A DNA stretch of 64,000 nt from Hippophae tibetana. Lineage: Eukaryota > Streptophyta > Magnoliopsida > Rosales > Elaeagnaceae. Position numbers and translations under genes: made by a program. The notes below the pieces were generated by a model. That model was not told the origin of the DNA and did no database searches. It saw only the letters and a program-made list of their open reading frames with translations. The stretch lies in the NCBI GenBank assembly GCA_037013495.1, contig CM072802.1, forward strand, positions 44,492,501-44,556,500, given 5' to 3'. This document shows, in pieces, positions 25,791 to 37,229 of the stretch. Within the stretch, counting starts at the first letter, position 1; every line of letters starts with the position of its first letter.

Positions 25791-26172
25791 CGGGCGGAAT
25801 GGAGAGCAGGCGCGCACGCTGTTGGGCGCGGCTGGGGAAGATGCTGGCGCGACGCACGCGTTGGCCGGCATAGTTGGGTAGTTGGGCGGCGTGATTTCCT
25901 CTTTTTTGACTCATTTTGTCAAAAAAATTCATATTTGTTGACTTTTCCTCTTTTATTTTATGAATATATTTGTGATGTATTGCCTCCAGTATTCCTCTTT
26001 GAGTCTTTAAGTTACGTTTTTAAGCAAAAATACCTGAAAAATAATAAAAATACCCGTGATTCTAAAAAGGCATATATATATAAATATTTGATAAAATCAT
26101 ATAAATATATATATATAATCAATTAATGTGCATAAAATCATGGTAATTTTAGTGCTTTTTGAGCACTCATCA
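25791..26172 (-). repeat. Athila-type LTR U3 fragment, minus orientation
   Basis: Reads on the minus strand from TGATGAGTGCTCAAAAAGC at 26172 through the GC-rich U3 to about 25791, where it joins the oppositely oriented leader fragment. On its outer side (26173-26187) is the G-rich polypurine tract (minus strand), so this is the start of a 3' LTR. Confidence 0.75.
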
Positions 26173-28683
26173 CAACCCCCAACCAGCTTCTTGCTAGTCC
26201 CTTAGCAAGAGAAACGATAAAAACTAAAAAATAAACTATCCTAAATCACTTACGTGGATTGACACGGTTGCATTTAGCCTATGCAACAAGCCTTTAAACC
26301 TCTAAGTTGCCCTAGTGGACGAGTTTGAGTCTCGTGAGGGTTTTGAGTAATGATACCCACAAACATTGAACTAAATGTAAAAATTAAAAGAAATAATAAA
26401 AACAATCAACTTAAAAACTAAAATTACAAAAAAAATCAAAAATTAACTTTTAAGAATAAAAGAAAACAACATATCACAAAAATGTCTCATACTTTTTAAT
26501 CTCCTTTAATATCATAATTAAAATCTCAAACATAATTTATTTTAATCTTCTTAAACAATCATGATTTATTTTAATAATTAGTCGAAAATCATTTTCATAT
26601 TTCATATCAAAAATGTATTAATTTAATTTCACCCAATTTCTGGGTCAAGAATCCAAATTCGCTTCAACTCTATTCCTCACTTGTCAATACTCTCAAAATA
26701 CTGAATCCTATGGGTTCAAACACTCATACTAATTTATATGCGAAAGAGTTGATGTGGAGAAATGAACTAATATGTTCGCATATGTATAAAGAATAAAGGC
26801 TCAAAGTATTATTTTGACGTTGATCTCATGAAAGGAATCAAATGTATAAATTATAGAGATATCATATATAAAAATTATTTTCATGCATAAATCAAACTCA
26901 TTAAGAAAGAATTTCAAGATATATGCCTTTTATAAATGAAGAAAGTGCAATGATTTTTTAGGTAATTACTTCCTATATCTTTCTTTTGTAATTAGCCTTT
27001 ACTCACAACTTTATAGGCAATGTGGGTCATAGTATGTAGATTATACTATATATTCTTTATCTCTCTATTTTTTTTCTGAAGATATTTTTCAATATATATA
27101 TTTTAGAAACTCAACCCATGTACAGATTGTACATTTTTTTAGGATTTTGATGAGTGGTTAATTTTGTGGCTTTTCTATTTGATTTTGGTTTAGGTCACCC
27201 TATATATGTCTTTTTTTAACAGTCATGCACAAATGAGATAAAAACATATACTATCAATTTCTACTTAAATCATTTAATCTAAGCAAAAATAATAATAATA
27301 ATACATATGACATTCTATTAAGATGAGAAAAAAATTCATACATTCAATGCATTAAATACCTATAGAGATCATCTAAAAATTTGAATAAATAAGAAATGTG
27401 TTTGGAGTAGAAAAATATATATTTTTTAGTCTAAATAAAAGAAATTAGGCTCAAATTATATCTCACAAAGGTAGTATCTACTAAAAAAATTCATAAACAC
27501 CGATTTTGGGTTTAATATAATTTTCACAACTTATTAAGATATACTAGTTATGACAAAAGCTAACTAATTACCAAAAACAATTACAAAATATTTCATTATA
27601 TGTTTTCAAAAATTAATCTAATAGTACAAAAGACTTTACTATTTACTTAAATTTGATTTAAAGAAATGATAAATTTTTGTGAAATTTTTTTTATTAAATT
27701 CCAAAAATTACTAAATCACACAAAATAATAAAACGAAACACAAAAAATGAAAATGTGAACATAAAAAAGAAAAATATATATTATTTTTTTTATTTTTAAA
27801 TTGTTAAATCTGTTTTTTTTAAATTAAGGAGAGTAACTTTTCACCACCCCCAACCTAAAACTTACGTTTTCCTCAATGTAACAACTGTAAATTAAAGATA
27901 AAGAGAAAAGAGAAGAAATATGACCTATTTTCTGAGAATGTGCAAGTAGTAATGGAGAAATGTAGGTGCATCCATCATGTTCATTAAAGTACATACAAAC
28001 AGATTGCTGTGAACTTCTAACATCTCAACAAATATTTTTAGTTTTAACAATTTAAAAATTATTCACATGTAATTAAAATAAAATAAACAATAGAAATTAA
28101 ATAAATAAAATAAAATTACCTAAAATGATGGGTTGCCTCCCATCGAGCGCTTAGTTTAACGTCTTAGCAAGAAGTAACTTGAGGATTTCTTTTTCAGTAA
28201 ACTCAATGTCCTCACATCATTGTGTCAATCAAACCTACATGTAAGAGAATGTTGTCTACCTATACTGTTTCAGTCATGCCCTATTGATTTTCAAATTTTT
28301 TTCTATAGTTAAAACCAAAGGCATGCTTGAGGATTTTAGATAACCCACATCTAGGTGCAAATCCAATAATTAAGGTATCAAAACACAATTGTACCTAAAT
28401 AAAATAAAGCAACTAACTCCTTAGATTGTAATTAAAACTTTAAAATTTTGGAGATAGTTTTAGAATTTTTTTTATTCTTTAATTTTTTTTTATAATTTTT
28501 TTAGATAAAATAACATAATCAGTATTAACCAAGAGTACTCCCAGGAAAGAATGGTGGTGCAAAGGCTCCTTAAAAACCATCCTTCTAGACAGAACAATGT
28601 TCCCAGGAAAGACTAGTGGCACAAAGGTTTCAAAGAACTAGTCTCCTAGAGAGAACTCCCTTAGATCTTTACTTTTCATGCTA
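26173..28683 (-). mobile_element. Internal region of a gag-pol-deleted Athila derivative
   Basis: Read on the minus strand, this matches first the Athila leader (two stem-loops at 28541-28647), then an unmatched stretch at 28230-28500. Next comes the two-hairpin module (28127-28170), then about 1.9 kb equivalent to the post-pol region of the intact element at 44.94-46.84 kb. It ends at the polypurine tract and 3' LTR. No gag or pol remains. The upstream flank of the module resembles the sequence after Gag1 while its downstream flank resembles the sequence after Pol, suggesting that gag-pol was lost by recombination at the repeated module. Confidence 0.7.
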
Positions 28684-30343
28684 TTATTCAAACTTTTAAA
28701 AACGAAATTAAATCATAAACATCCTATCACGATATTTGGGTTTTTGTGTTTCTAATCTAATAACATAAAAATAAACATAGATACAGATACAGATACAGAT
28801 TCAATAAATATTTATGCAAATTTTATCATTTATAATAGTGGAGTATTTATGGATATAATAACTAAGTTAATTATGCTTACTCATATTATTTAGGTTATTA
28901 AAGATATAAATTGATATTTATTGATTCTCTCTTTTTTATATGAATATCACCTTTGGTGGGGTTAGATATTCTTTGTTAACTAAACAAATTAATTAACATC
29001 TATGGGTGAGGTTCATAACTAATTTGGTTAATTAAATTAATTTTTTTTTCTAAGAGATTGAAAATGAACCATTTAAATGCCACCTTTGGTTGGGTTAGAC
29101 AGTTTAAACTTTATTCAAGGTGTCCAAATTAAACTTAAGAATTGAATTATCTGAGTACTAACTTTCAAGTTTTAAAACCACTACTGAAAATATGTTGTCA
29201 ATACATTTTCAGATAATAATTCTTATAAAAACTTTTGAAATATAGCTTCATTCTAACTACCGAGCGATTATACCAACAAATAAAAGAGCACTACTCTAAA
29301 TTATATTGGATAACTAAACCTTAAAATCTAATTTTCAGATTTAAGTTTGTAATGAAAAATAATATATTTCTTTCTAACATTCTTAATATAAAATCTTGAA
29401 TAAAAATAAAATCAATTTATTTTAGAAATTTTTACCTAATTAATATTTCGCAAGCATAACAACATTATTATTATATCATGTTTACAAACAGCCAGCAAAG
29501 TTAAATTTAATTACAGACAAATTAAATATAACATGTAAGAATAAAGCATAAAAAATAACTGTAAAGAAAATAAAATACTTATAGTACTTTGTTGCTATTC
29601 CCGTTGCTGGAAACCTCCAAATTGAATTTGCACTCTCATTTATTGAATCGAAAAGCAAATAAATTACAAAAACATAACTAGTTCTTCTCAAAAAGAGAAG
29701 AACTATAAAACTAAGAAAAACTAAAAACTAAGAAAAACTAAAAATTAAGAAAAAATTAAAGACTAAGAAATGGAGAGAAAGAAAGAGAAAGAAGATGTGT
29801 TTAGTTATGAAAAGAATGAGGGTATTTATAGGTGAGGATAGGAAGAAAAAATGATTAAAAATGGAGAAAACACGGAGTAGTGAATGATGATGTCATACTG
29901 ATGATGTCATGCTGGTGTGGGCGCGGTAGCGCTCGTAGATGAGGCGCAGATGGGTAGCGGTGCGCACAGATGGGAAGCGGCGCACACGGGATGGAGAGCA
30001 GGCATGTGCGTTGCTGGTTGCGACTGGCTAGATGCTAGCGTGGCGCGCGCGTTGGCTAGTGTGATTGGGCAGTTGGGCGCACGGCTGGGCGGCATGATTT
30101 CCTCCTTTTTGACCCATTTTGTCCAATTTTTCCATATTTGTTGACTTTTCCTCATTTATTTTATGAATATATTTGTCATGTTGCCTCAAGTATTCCTCTT
30201 TGAGTTTTTAAGTTACGTTTTTAAGCGAAAATATCTGAAAAACAATAAAAATATCTGTGATAAAATCATATATATATATATATATATAATCTATTAATGT
30301 ACATAAAATCATAGTAATTTTAGTGCTTTTTGAGCACTCATCA
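28684..30343 (-). repeat. Athila-type LTR, minus orientation (right inverted arm)
   Basis: Starts TGATGAGTGCTCAAAAAGC at 30343 and runs down to about 28684, including the GC-rich U3 (about 29930-30095), the TATA region (CCTATAAATACC on the minus strand near 29830) and most of U5. The final part of about 170 bp, the primer site and the first part of the leader are deleted. It is an inverted copy of the arm at 23668-25218. Confidence 0.8.
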
Positions 30344-30345
30344 CT

Positions 30346-31145
30346 CATCTATTGGTGGGAAACACTACTTTGTGACTTTCATCGATAATCAGTCTCGAAA
30401 GGTATGAGTTTACTTTCTAAAGCATAAGTATGAAGTATTTGAGGCTTTCAAAAGATGGAAAGCTCTGGTGGAAAATGAGATGGGTTTAAAGATCAAAAAG
30501 CTCAGATCCGATACTGGTGGTGAATATGAAGACACCATATTCAAAAATTTCTACTATAAGCATGAGATCAGAATGGAAAGAACTGTGCCAGGCACGCCTC
30601 AACACAATGGTGCAGCTGAGTGTATGAACCAAAAGTTAACAAAAAGAGCCAGAAGCATTTGTATACAGTTAGATCTACCGAAGCACTTCTGGGTAGAAGC
30701 AGTCAACACGGCAGCTTACTTGATCAACTGAGGCCCATATGTTCCATTGGAGCATAGAATACCAGAGGAGGTATGGAGCGGAAAAGAGGTGAAACTATCA
30801 CATCTAAAAGTTTTCGGTTGTGTAGCATTTGTGAATATCAGTGATCAAGGCAGGAATAAGCTTGATCCTAAATCCATGAAATGCACATTCATCGGCTATG
30901 GTGAAGATGAGTTTGGCTACCACATTTGGGATGATGAAAACAAGAAAGTTATCCGTAGTAGAGATGTGTTTTTCACCGAAAGGGTGATGTATAAGGACAT
31001 GCATAAAATAGATGCGAATGACTTAGAGCATAATGAGTCAGTATTTGCAGATGCAGATGATGTCCCATATAGTTCCGCAACAGAACCAATTGTAAGAAGT
31101 CTTCAGCCAGAGGAACTTGTTGGACAGAGCAGTACATCATTCTGA
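30346..31145 (+). pseudogene. Copia integrase core, N-terminally truncated
   Basis: Begins at SIGGKHYFVTFIDNQSRK, with a TGA near 30409 in place of a Trp position, then KALVENEMGLKIKKLRSDTG, PGTPQHNGAAECMNQKL and AVNTAAYLIN. A stop follows near 30731. The tail reads LSHLKVFGCVAFV and KCTFIGYGEDEFGYHIWD, typical of the region after the DDE core. It ends with stops near 31145. Confidence 0.8.
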
Positions 31146-33116
31146 CACACCATAACCTCTTACTCCAACTCCTATATTGAGAAGGTCTTCTCGACCTCAT
31201 ATGCCTAACAGGAGATAAATGAACTATATATTGCTGACTGATGGAGGGGAGCCTGAATGCTATAATGAAACTTGTCAAACTCGAGATTCTAGCAAGTGAG
31301 AGCTTGCCATGAAAGAAGAAATGAAATCTCTCATCTCCAAACAGACATGGGAACTAGCTGAGTTATATATGGGAAAGAAGGCACTTCACAACAAATGGGT
31401 GTACTGGGTGAAAGAGGAGTATGATGGTTCCAAAAGATACAAAGCCCGCCTATTTGTCAAAGGGTTTCAACAGAAGGAAGAAGTTGACTACACTGACATT
31501 TTCACTCCTGTTGTGAAGCTCAATACTATCAGATCAGTGTTGAGTATTGTAGCCATTGAAGATCTTCATCTTGAACAGTTGGATGTGAAGACTGTATTCC
31601 TTCATAGAGATTTAGATGAAGAGATTTACATGTACCAATCAGAAGGTTTCTTAGAAAGAGTAAATAAGAACATGGTGTGCAAACTTAAGAAGAGTTTGTA
31701 TGGCCTAAAACAAGTCCTAAGACAATGGTAAAAAACAATTGACAGCTTCATGCACAAGGAAGGTTTCCAAAAGTGCAATGCCGACCACTGTTGCTACTTT
31801 AAGAGATATAGGTCCAGTTATATCATTTTACTACTTTATGTTGATGATATGTTAGTAGTAGGTTCAGATATGGATGATATTAGAAGGTTGAAGCATCAAT
31901 TGTCAAAGGAGTTTGACATGAAAGACTTCGGTCCAGTAAAAAAGATTCTTGGAATGCAAATCATAAGAAATAAGAAGAAAGGATCCTTGCAGTTATCTCA
32001 GATAGAGTACATCAATTGTGTTTTACAGAGATTCAATATGGGCAATACCAAACCAGTTAGCACACCCTTAGCCAGTCATTTTTGCCTATCCAAGGATCAT
32101 TCCCCCCAAACAGAGGAGCCTGTTGGACAGAGTAGTAAACATCATTCCGACACACCACAACCTCTTACTCCAACTCTTGTATTGAGAAGGTCTTCTCGAC
32201 CTCATGTGCCTAACATGAGATACATGAACTATATATTGTTGACTGATGGAGTAGAGCCTGAATGCTATGATGAAGCTTGTCAGACTCGAGATTCTAGCAA
32301 GTGGGAGCTTGCCATGAAAGAAGAAATGAAATCTATCATCTCCAACCAGACATGGGAACTAGCTGAGTTACATATGGGAAAGAAGGCACTTCACAACAAA
32401 TGGGTGTATTGGGCAAAAGAGGAGCATGATGGTTCCAAAAGATACAAAGCCCGCCTAGTTTTCAAAGGGTTTCAACAAAAGGAAGGAGTTGACTACACTG
32501 GCATTTTTGTTCCTATTGTGAAGCTCAATACTATCAAATCAATGTTGAGTATTGTAGCCATTGAAGATCTTCATCTTGAACAGTTGGATGTGAAGATTGC
32601 ATTCCTTCACGGAGATTTAGATGAAGAGATTTACATGTACCAACCAGAAGGTTTATTAGAAAGAGTAAAGAAGAACATGGTGTGCAAACTTAAGAAGAGT
32701 TTGTATGGCCTAAAACAATTCCCAAGACAATGGTACAAAATTTTTGATAGCTTCATGCACAAGGAAGGTTTCCAAAAGTGCAATGCCGACCAATGTTGCT
32801 ACTTTAAAAGATATAGGTCCAGTTATATCATTTTACTACTTTATGTTGATGATATGTTAGTAGCAGGTTCAAATATGGATGATATTAGAAGGTTGAAGCT
32901 TCAATTGTCAAAGGAGTTTGACATGAAAGACTTGGGTCCAGCAAAGAAGATTCTTGGAATGCAAATCGCAAGAAATAAGAAGAAAGGATCCTTGCAGTTA
33001 TCTCAGGTAGAGTACATCAATCATGTTTTACACAGATTCAACATGGGTGATGCCAAACCAGTTAGCACACCCTTAGCTAGTCACTTTCGCCTATCCAAGG
33101 ATCATTCCCCTCAAAC
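31111..33116 (+). repeat. 1,003-bp tandem duplication within Copia RT
   Basis: Unit 1 (31111-32113) and unit 2 (32114-33116) both start AGGAxCxTGTTGGACAGAG and both contain the integrase-RT linker, the RT start (ELAMKEEMKS), QLDVK, LKKSLYGLKQ and a YVDDML catalytic box. The ends share AGAGGA, consistent with unequal recombination at microhomology. Unit 1 has a stop in the RT (about 31731); unit 2 is open. Confidence 0.85.
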
Positions 33117-33804
33117 AGAGGAAGAAAAAGAATTCATGGCTAAGGTTCCTTATGCCTCAGCCATTGGAAGTTTGATGTACGCGATGGTCTGTACAAGACC
33201 AGACATTGGCCATGCAGTGGGATTTGTTAGCAGATTTATGTCAAACCTAGGTAAAACTCATTGGGAAGTAGTCAAGTGGATTTTGAGGTATCTGCGAGGA
33301 ACCACAGAAAAGTTCTTGTACTTTAGTAAAGAAGAGTTAAAAGTATAAAGTTACGTAGACGTAGACTTTGGAGGTGAAGTTGATCACCGAAGAAGCACCA
33401 TCAGTTATATATTTACTGTTGGAACTATAGCTGTTAGTTGGATGTCACAAATACAGAAAATTGTCACTTTATCCACTATTGAGGCTGAGTATCTAGGACT
33501 GACTGAAGCCAGTAAAGAGATGATATGGCTTCAAGGTTTGTTAACTGAGTTGGGATTCAAACAGGAGAAGAATGTTCTGCACAGTGATAGTCAAAGTGCA
33601 ATACACTTGGCGAAGAATTTAACATTTCATTCTAGAACCAAGAATATTGGACTTCGTTATCACTTCATCAAATACCTATTGGAAGATGATTTGTTAATAC
33701 TGGAGAAGATTCAAGGAAGCAAAAAACCATCAGATATGTTAACAAAGGTGGTGACTATTGACAAACTGAAGTTGTGCTCAAATTCAGTTGGTCTGCTAAA
33801 GTAA
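31309..33804 (+). pseudogene. Copia reverse transcriptase (duplicated) and RNase H
   Basis: Frame pieces at 31309-31731, 31750-33348 and 33442-33804. The middle piece (532 residues) fuses the end of RT copy 1 (YVDDMLVVGSD) to a linker and a full RT copy 2 (YVDDMLVAGSN, then the KKILGMQIARN region). RNase H follows, with TLSTIEAEYLGLTEASKE and LHSDSQSAIHLAKN. A stop near 33348 and missing residues make the whole non-functional as a normal polyprotein. Confidence 0.85.
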
Positions 33805-33874
33805 CAAGACTAGAAAGGTTGCTGCATTAATCAAGGTGTGAAGACATATTGAAATTAGTCTTCAAGTGAGAGAT

Positions 33875-34356
33875 TGTTGGAGATTTCTATAAAGCTCCTT
33901 AATTTAAGGAGCAAAACATGGAGCAAAACAAGGAGCAAAACAAGGAGCTTAATTCAAGTAGAAATTTAAGGAACCATTAATTTAAGGAGTAATTCAAGGA
34001 GTGAATTTTCCTATAAATAGATGTGTAATTGTAATGAATTAATCATCCAAAGTGTTCATTCCAATTGAGAGAAAAGCTTAGAGAGAAAATATTTTATGAG
34101 AGAAAAGCTTAGAGAGAAAAGATTTTATGAGAGAAAATTGAGAGTAATTTTCTTGGGTGTAATTGGGTTGTGGGTTATGAGTTGTGAGTGTTGTAAACAC
34201 CTTGTGTAATTTCTCCCCTTTCAGTAAAAAGATCTACAGTAGGTCCGGAAACGTAAGCAAGATTGGGCGAACTCCGTTATCAATTTTGTGTGTTATTTTT
34301 CTATTCTTGCTTTCTCATAAATCTGGTTTATTGGGAATTTGCGTAATTTCCCAACA
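33875..34356 (+). repeat. 3' LTR of TNT1-like Copia
   Basis: 482 bp with ends TGTTGG and CCAACA, preceded by the purine tract CAAGTGAGAGAT. It contains three short GGAGCAAAACA repeats near its start, a TATA-like CCTATAAATAG at about 34011, and a duplicated unit GAGAGAAAAGCTTAGAGAG at about 34068-34130. Confidence 0.8.
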
Positions 34357-34849
34357 GATTCTTATTGAGAAAGTGAGTAAGGTGCATTACTATCCTAGTC
34401 ACTCATAGGAAAAGGCTCTTGAACTCTTTCTTGGATTGCTTGAAGGACTGGAGTGTTTGAATGTCCTATAGTAGGTTTATAAGCAATTTTTCTCTACCAA
34501 AATTGTGCAATATGTGATTGTCATCATAACCAACCCTAAGCCAATCTCTATATATGGGTACAAAGATATTTGGCACCAGTTGAAAATGCTTACCTTCCTT
34601 TAAATTGCATTTTTTAGTACTGTGATTTAATCAGCCACAAAGAGTGTATAAGTTGGGAAACCTTTCAAATTTGAAATCTATCCAAATTTTGTTTGTTGAA
34701 ATTATTTTATTGAAGAAAAATGAAAATAAAGCTCTCCACTCTACATTTGATTTCCATGTACACGTTTATCTCCCATTTTCTTAACCAACCATACTCTTTC
34801 TCTCTTAATACATAAAGCTAGAGTTGTTGCTTTTGGGTCTTTATATTTC
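34357..34849. other. Unassigned 0.5 kb between two retroelements
   Basis: No coding frame, repeat match or RNA gene was recognised between the TNT1-like 3' LTR and the target site of the SIRE-like Copia. It may be old unique sequence or the remains of an earlier insertion. Confidence 0.4.
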
Positions 34850-34854
34850 AGTCT

Positions 34855-35133
34855 TGAAAAGTTACTTTTTAGTTATGAATCAGATTAGTTAGAAAGTGAG
34901 TGAATAGAATACATGGAAATGTGATAAATTAAAATTTCATAAAACGGTCAGACATACTATCGCATGTAAATAAAGTAATGTAGAAATATAAAGATTAACA
35001 TATGATATTTTTAAGTATAAATAACATAGGCTACGCCAATGACCTAAGAGAAAACGACTAATCCACCAGACCATCTAACTATCCATTATAAAAAATAAAT
35101 CCCAATTACAAGCAAACTACCCACCAAGGTAAT
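34855..35133 (-). repeat. End of the SIRE-like 3' LTR (distal piece)
   Basis: 279 bp from the LTR terminus (TGAAAAGTTACTTTTTAG on the + strand) to the Athila target site. It matches the equivalent end of the 5' LTR at 52702 onward. Confidence 0.8.
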
Positions 35134-35517
35134 TGATGAGTGCTCAAAAAGCACTAAAATAACCATGATTTTATGCACATTAATTGATTAAAAATATATA
35201 TATTTATATGTTTTATCATATATTTATATAAATTTGTCTTTTTCGGAATCACGGGTATTTTTATTGTTTTTCAGGTATTTTGGCTTAAAAACGCAACTTA
35301 AAAACTCAAAGAGGAATACTGGAAGCAATACATCACAAATATATTAATAAATAAATGCGAAAAGGTCGACAAATATGGAAAAATTGGACAAAATGGGTCA
35401 AAAAGGTCAAAAATGTCAAAAAGGAGAAAAACGCGCCGCCGCGCCGCCCGGCCGCCGCGCCCCACCGCCCGGCTGCCGCGCCCCAGCGCCCAGCACCGCC
35501 CCAAGCAGCAGCGCGTG

Positions 35518-35720
35518 GCACTGTTCATCCGCGGTTACTGTTCATCAGACTCGGCACTGTTCATACCCCGGTACTGTTCATCAGACTCGGCACTGTTCAT
35601 ACCCAGGTACTGTTCATCAGACTCGGCACTGTTCATCCGCGGGTACTGTTCATCAGACTCGGCACTGTTCATACCCCGGTACTGTTCATCAGACTCGGAA
35701 CTGTTCATACCCGGTACTGT
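35518..35720 (+). repeat. 36-bp minisatellite in Athila U3 (5' LTR)
   Basis: Five 36-bp units plus a partial, each containing ACTGTTCAT twice and a CAGACTCGG core. Units alternate between CATCCGCGG and CATACCCCGG variants. Because 36 is divisible by 3, several frames stay open across it; these are not genes. Confidence 0.85.
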
Positions 35721-35822
35721 GCAGCCGCCCCATGTCATGCTGACGTCATCAAATGACGTCAGCAATCAATAATCCGCGTTTTTACATTTTTTTAACATTT
35801 TTTTCTCTACTGTTTCTCTCCA

Positions 35823-35845
35823 TCCTCACCTATAAATACCCCCCT
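35823..35845 (+). promoter_or_regulatory. Athila LTR core promoter (TATA region)
   Basis: CACCTATAAATACCCC lies just downstream of the GC-rich and minisatellite U3 and upstream of a CT-rich tract. The same motif is kept in the 3' LTR (about 47458) and in both inverted LTR copies (about 24040 and 29830), so it is the likely RNA start signal of the family. Confidence 0.65.
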
Positions 35846-37211
35846 TCCCTTCACTTCAAAATACACCTTCAAACCACACTTCTCTCTTCTTTCTTTCTCT
35901 CATTTCTTAGTTTTTTTGAGTTTTCCTTAGTTTCTTTCTTAGTTTCTAAGTTTTTCTTAGTTTCCTTCTTAGTTTTTAGTTCAATTCTCTTAGTTTTAGT
36001 GTTCTTCTCTTTTTGAGAGGAACTTGTAATGTTTTTGTAATAATTTAGTTTTTGATTCAATATATGGAAGTGCAAATTCCGCTCGGAGGTTTTCTAGCAA
36101 CGGGAATAGCGTCGAAGTTCTGTAAGGATTTTATTTTCTTTACAGTTATTTTTATGCTTTATTCTTACATGTTATATTTAATTTGTCTATGATTAAATTT
36201 AACTCTGCTAGCTGTTTATAAACATGATATAATAATAACGTTGTTATGCTTGCGAAATATTAAATAGGTGAAAATTTCTAAAATGAATTGATTTTGTTTT
36301 TATTCAAGATTTTATATTAAGAATGTTAGAGAGAAATATATTATTTTTCATTACAAACTTAAAACTGAAAATTAGATTTTAAGGTTTAGTTATCCGGTCT
36401 AATTTAGAGTAGTGCTCTTTTATTTCTTGGTACAATCGCCCGGTAGTTAGAGTGAAACTCTATTTCAAAAGTTTTTATAAGAATTATTATGTGAAAATGT
36501 ATTGACAACATGTTTTCAATAGTGGTTTTAAAACTTGAAAGTTAGTACTCGGATAATTAAATTCTTATGTTTAATTTGGACACCTTGAATAAAGTTTAAA
36601 CTGTCTAACCCCACCAAAGGTGGCATTTAAATGATTCAATTTCAATCTCTTAGAAAAAGGAATTAATTTAATTAAGCATATTAGTTATCAACCCCACCCA
36701 TAGGTGTTAATTGATTTGTTTAGTTAACAAAGAATATCTAACCCCACCAAAGGTGGTATTTATATAAAAAAGAGAGAATCAATAAAATATCAATTTATAT
36801 CTTTAATAACCTAGATAATATGAGCAAGCATAATTAATTTAGTTATTATATCCATAAATACTCCGCTAATATAAATGATAAAATTTGCATGAATATTTAT
36901 TGAATCTGTATATATGTTTATTTTTTATGTTATTAGATTATATTTAATTAATCTGTATATATGTTTATTTTATGTTATTAGATTAGGAACACAAAAACCA
37001 AACTATCGTGACAGGATGTTTAGGATTTAATTTCGTTTTTTAAAGTTTGAATAATAAATTAAAAACCACATACATTCCTTCCTTAGATCGACCTTGGGAG
37101 TATACTTATCATTTTCTTCGAAATGATTCGTGCACTTGCGAGAGTTTTATAAATATTAAAACCAAAGTATTTGCGGGAATCGGCGATGCCGGTTTTCGTT
37201 CATCAAGTTTT

Positions 37212-37229
37212 TGGCGCCGTTGCCGGGGA
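37212..37229 (+). other. Primer binding site, tRNA-Asp type
   Basis: TGGCGCCGTTGCCGGGGA begins six bases after the 5' LTR. It is the 18-nt complement expected for a plant tRNA-Asp 3' end and is characteristic of Athila-type Gypsy elements. Confidence 0.85.

Larger units (their letters stand above)
30344..34356 (+). mobile_element. Truncated TNT1/Tork-like Copia element
   Basis: The left end is cut inside the integrase, exactly at the boundary with the inverted Athila LTR; the right end is a complete 3' LTR. The coding part (integrase, RT, RNase H) resembles TNT1-type polyproteins. It carries a tandem duplication of 1,003 bp and several stops. Its LTR (482 bp) differs from the 233-bp LTR of the Copia remnant at 21.2 kb, so the two are separate elements. 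Confidence 0.8.
35134..37205 (+). repeat. 5' LTR of Athila
   Basis: 2,072 bp. U3 holds a very GC-rich patch (about 35434-35525) and a 36-bp minisatellite (about 35518-35700). A core promoter TATA (CCTATAAATACC) is at about 35829, followed by a pyrimidine-rich start region. U5 contains GACCTTGGGAGTATACTTA and ends TTCGTTCATCA. Confidence 0.9.

Noticed and set aside
30804..31278. Minus-strand frames opposite the TNT1-like integrase
   Set aside because: Antisense shadows of the + strand polyprotein.
21209..34356. One Copia element split by the Athila-derived block
   Set aside because: The left LTR (233 bp) and right LTR (482 bp) differ, and the gag and pol types look like different Copia lineages.
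35518..35720. CRISPR-like array
   Set aside because: The repeats are directly tandem without unique spacers and lie in a plant LTR.
35297..35775. Several long overlapping frames on both strands across the 5' LTR of the Athila (and at 47003-47402 in the 3' LTR)
   Set aside because: They arise from GC-rich DNA and a 36-bp repeat (divisible by 3) that keeps all frames open; the translations are repetitive and shared by both LTRs.
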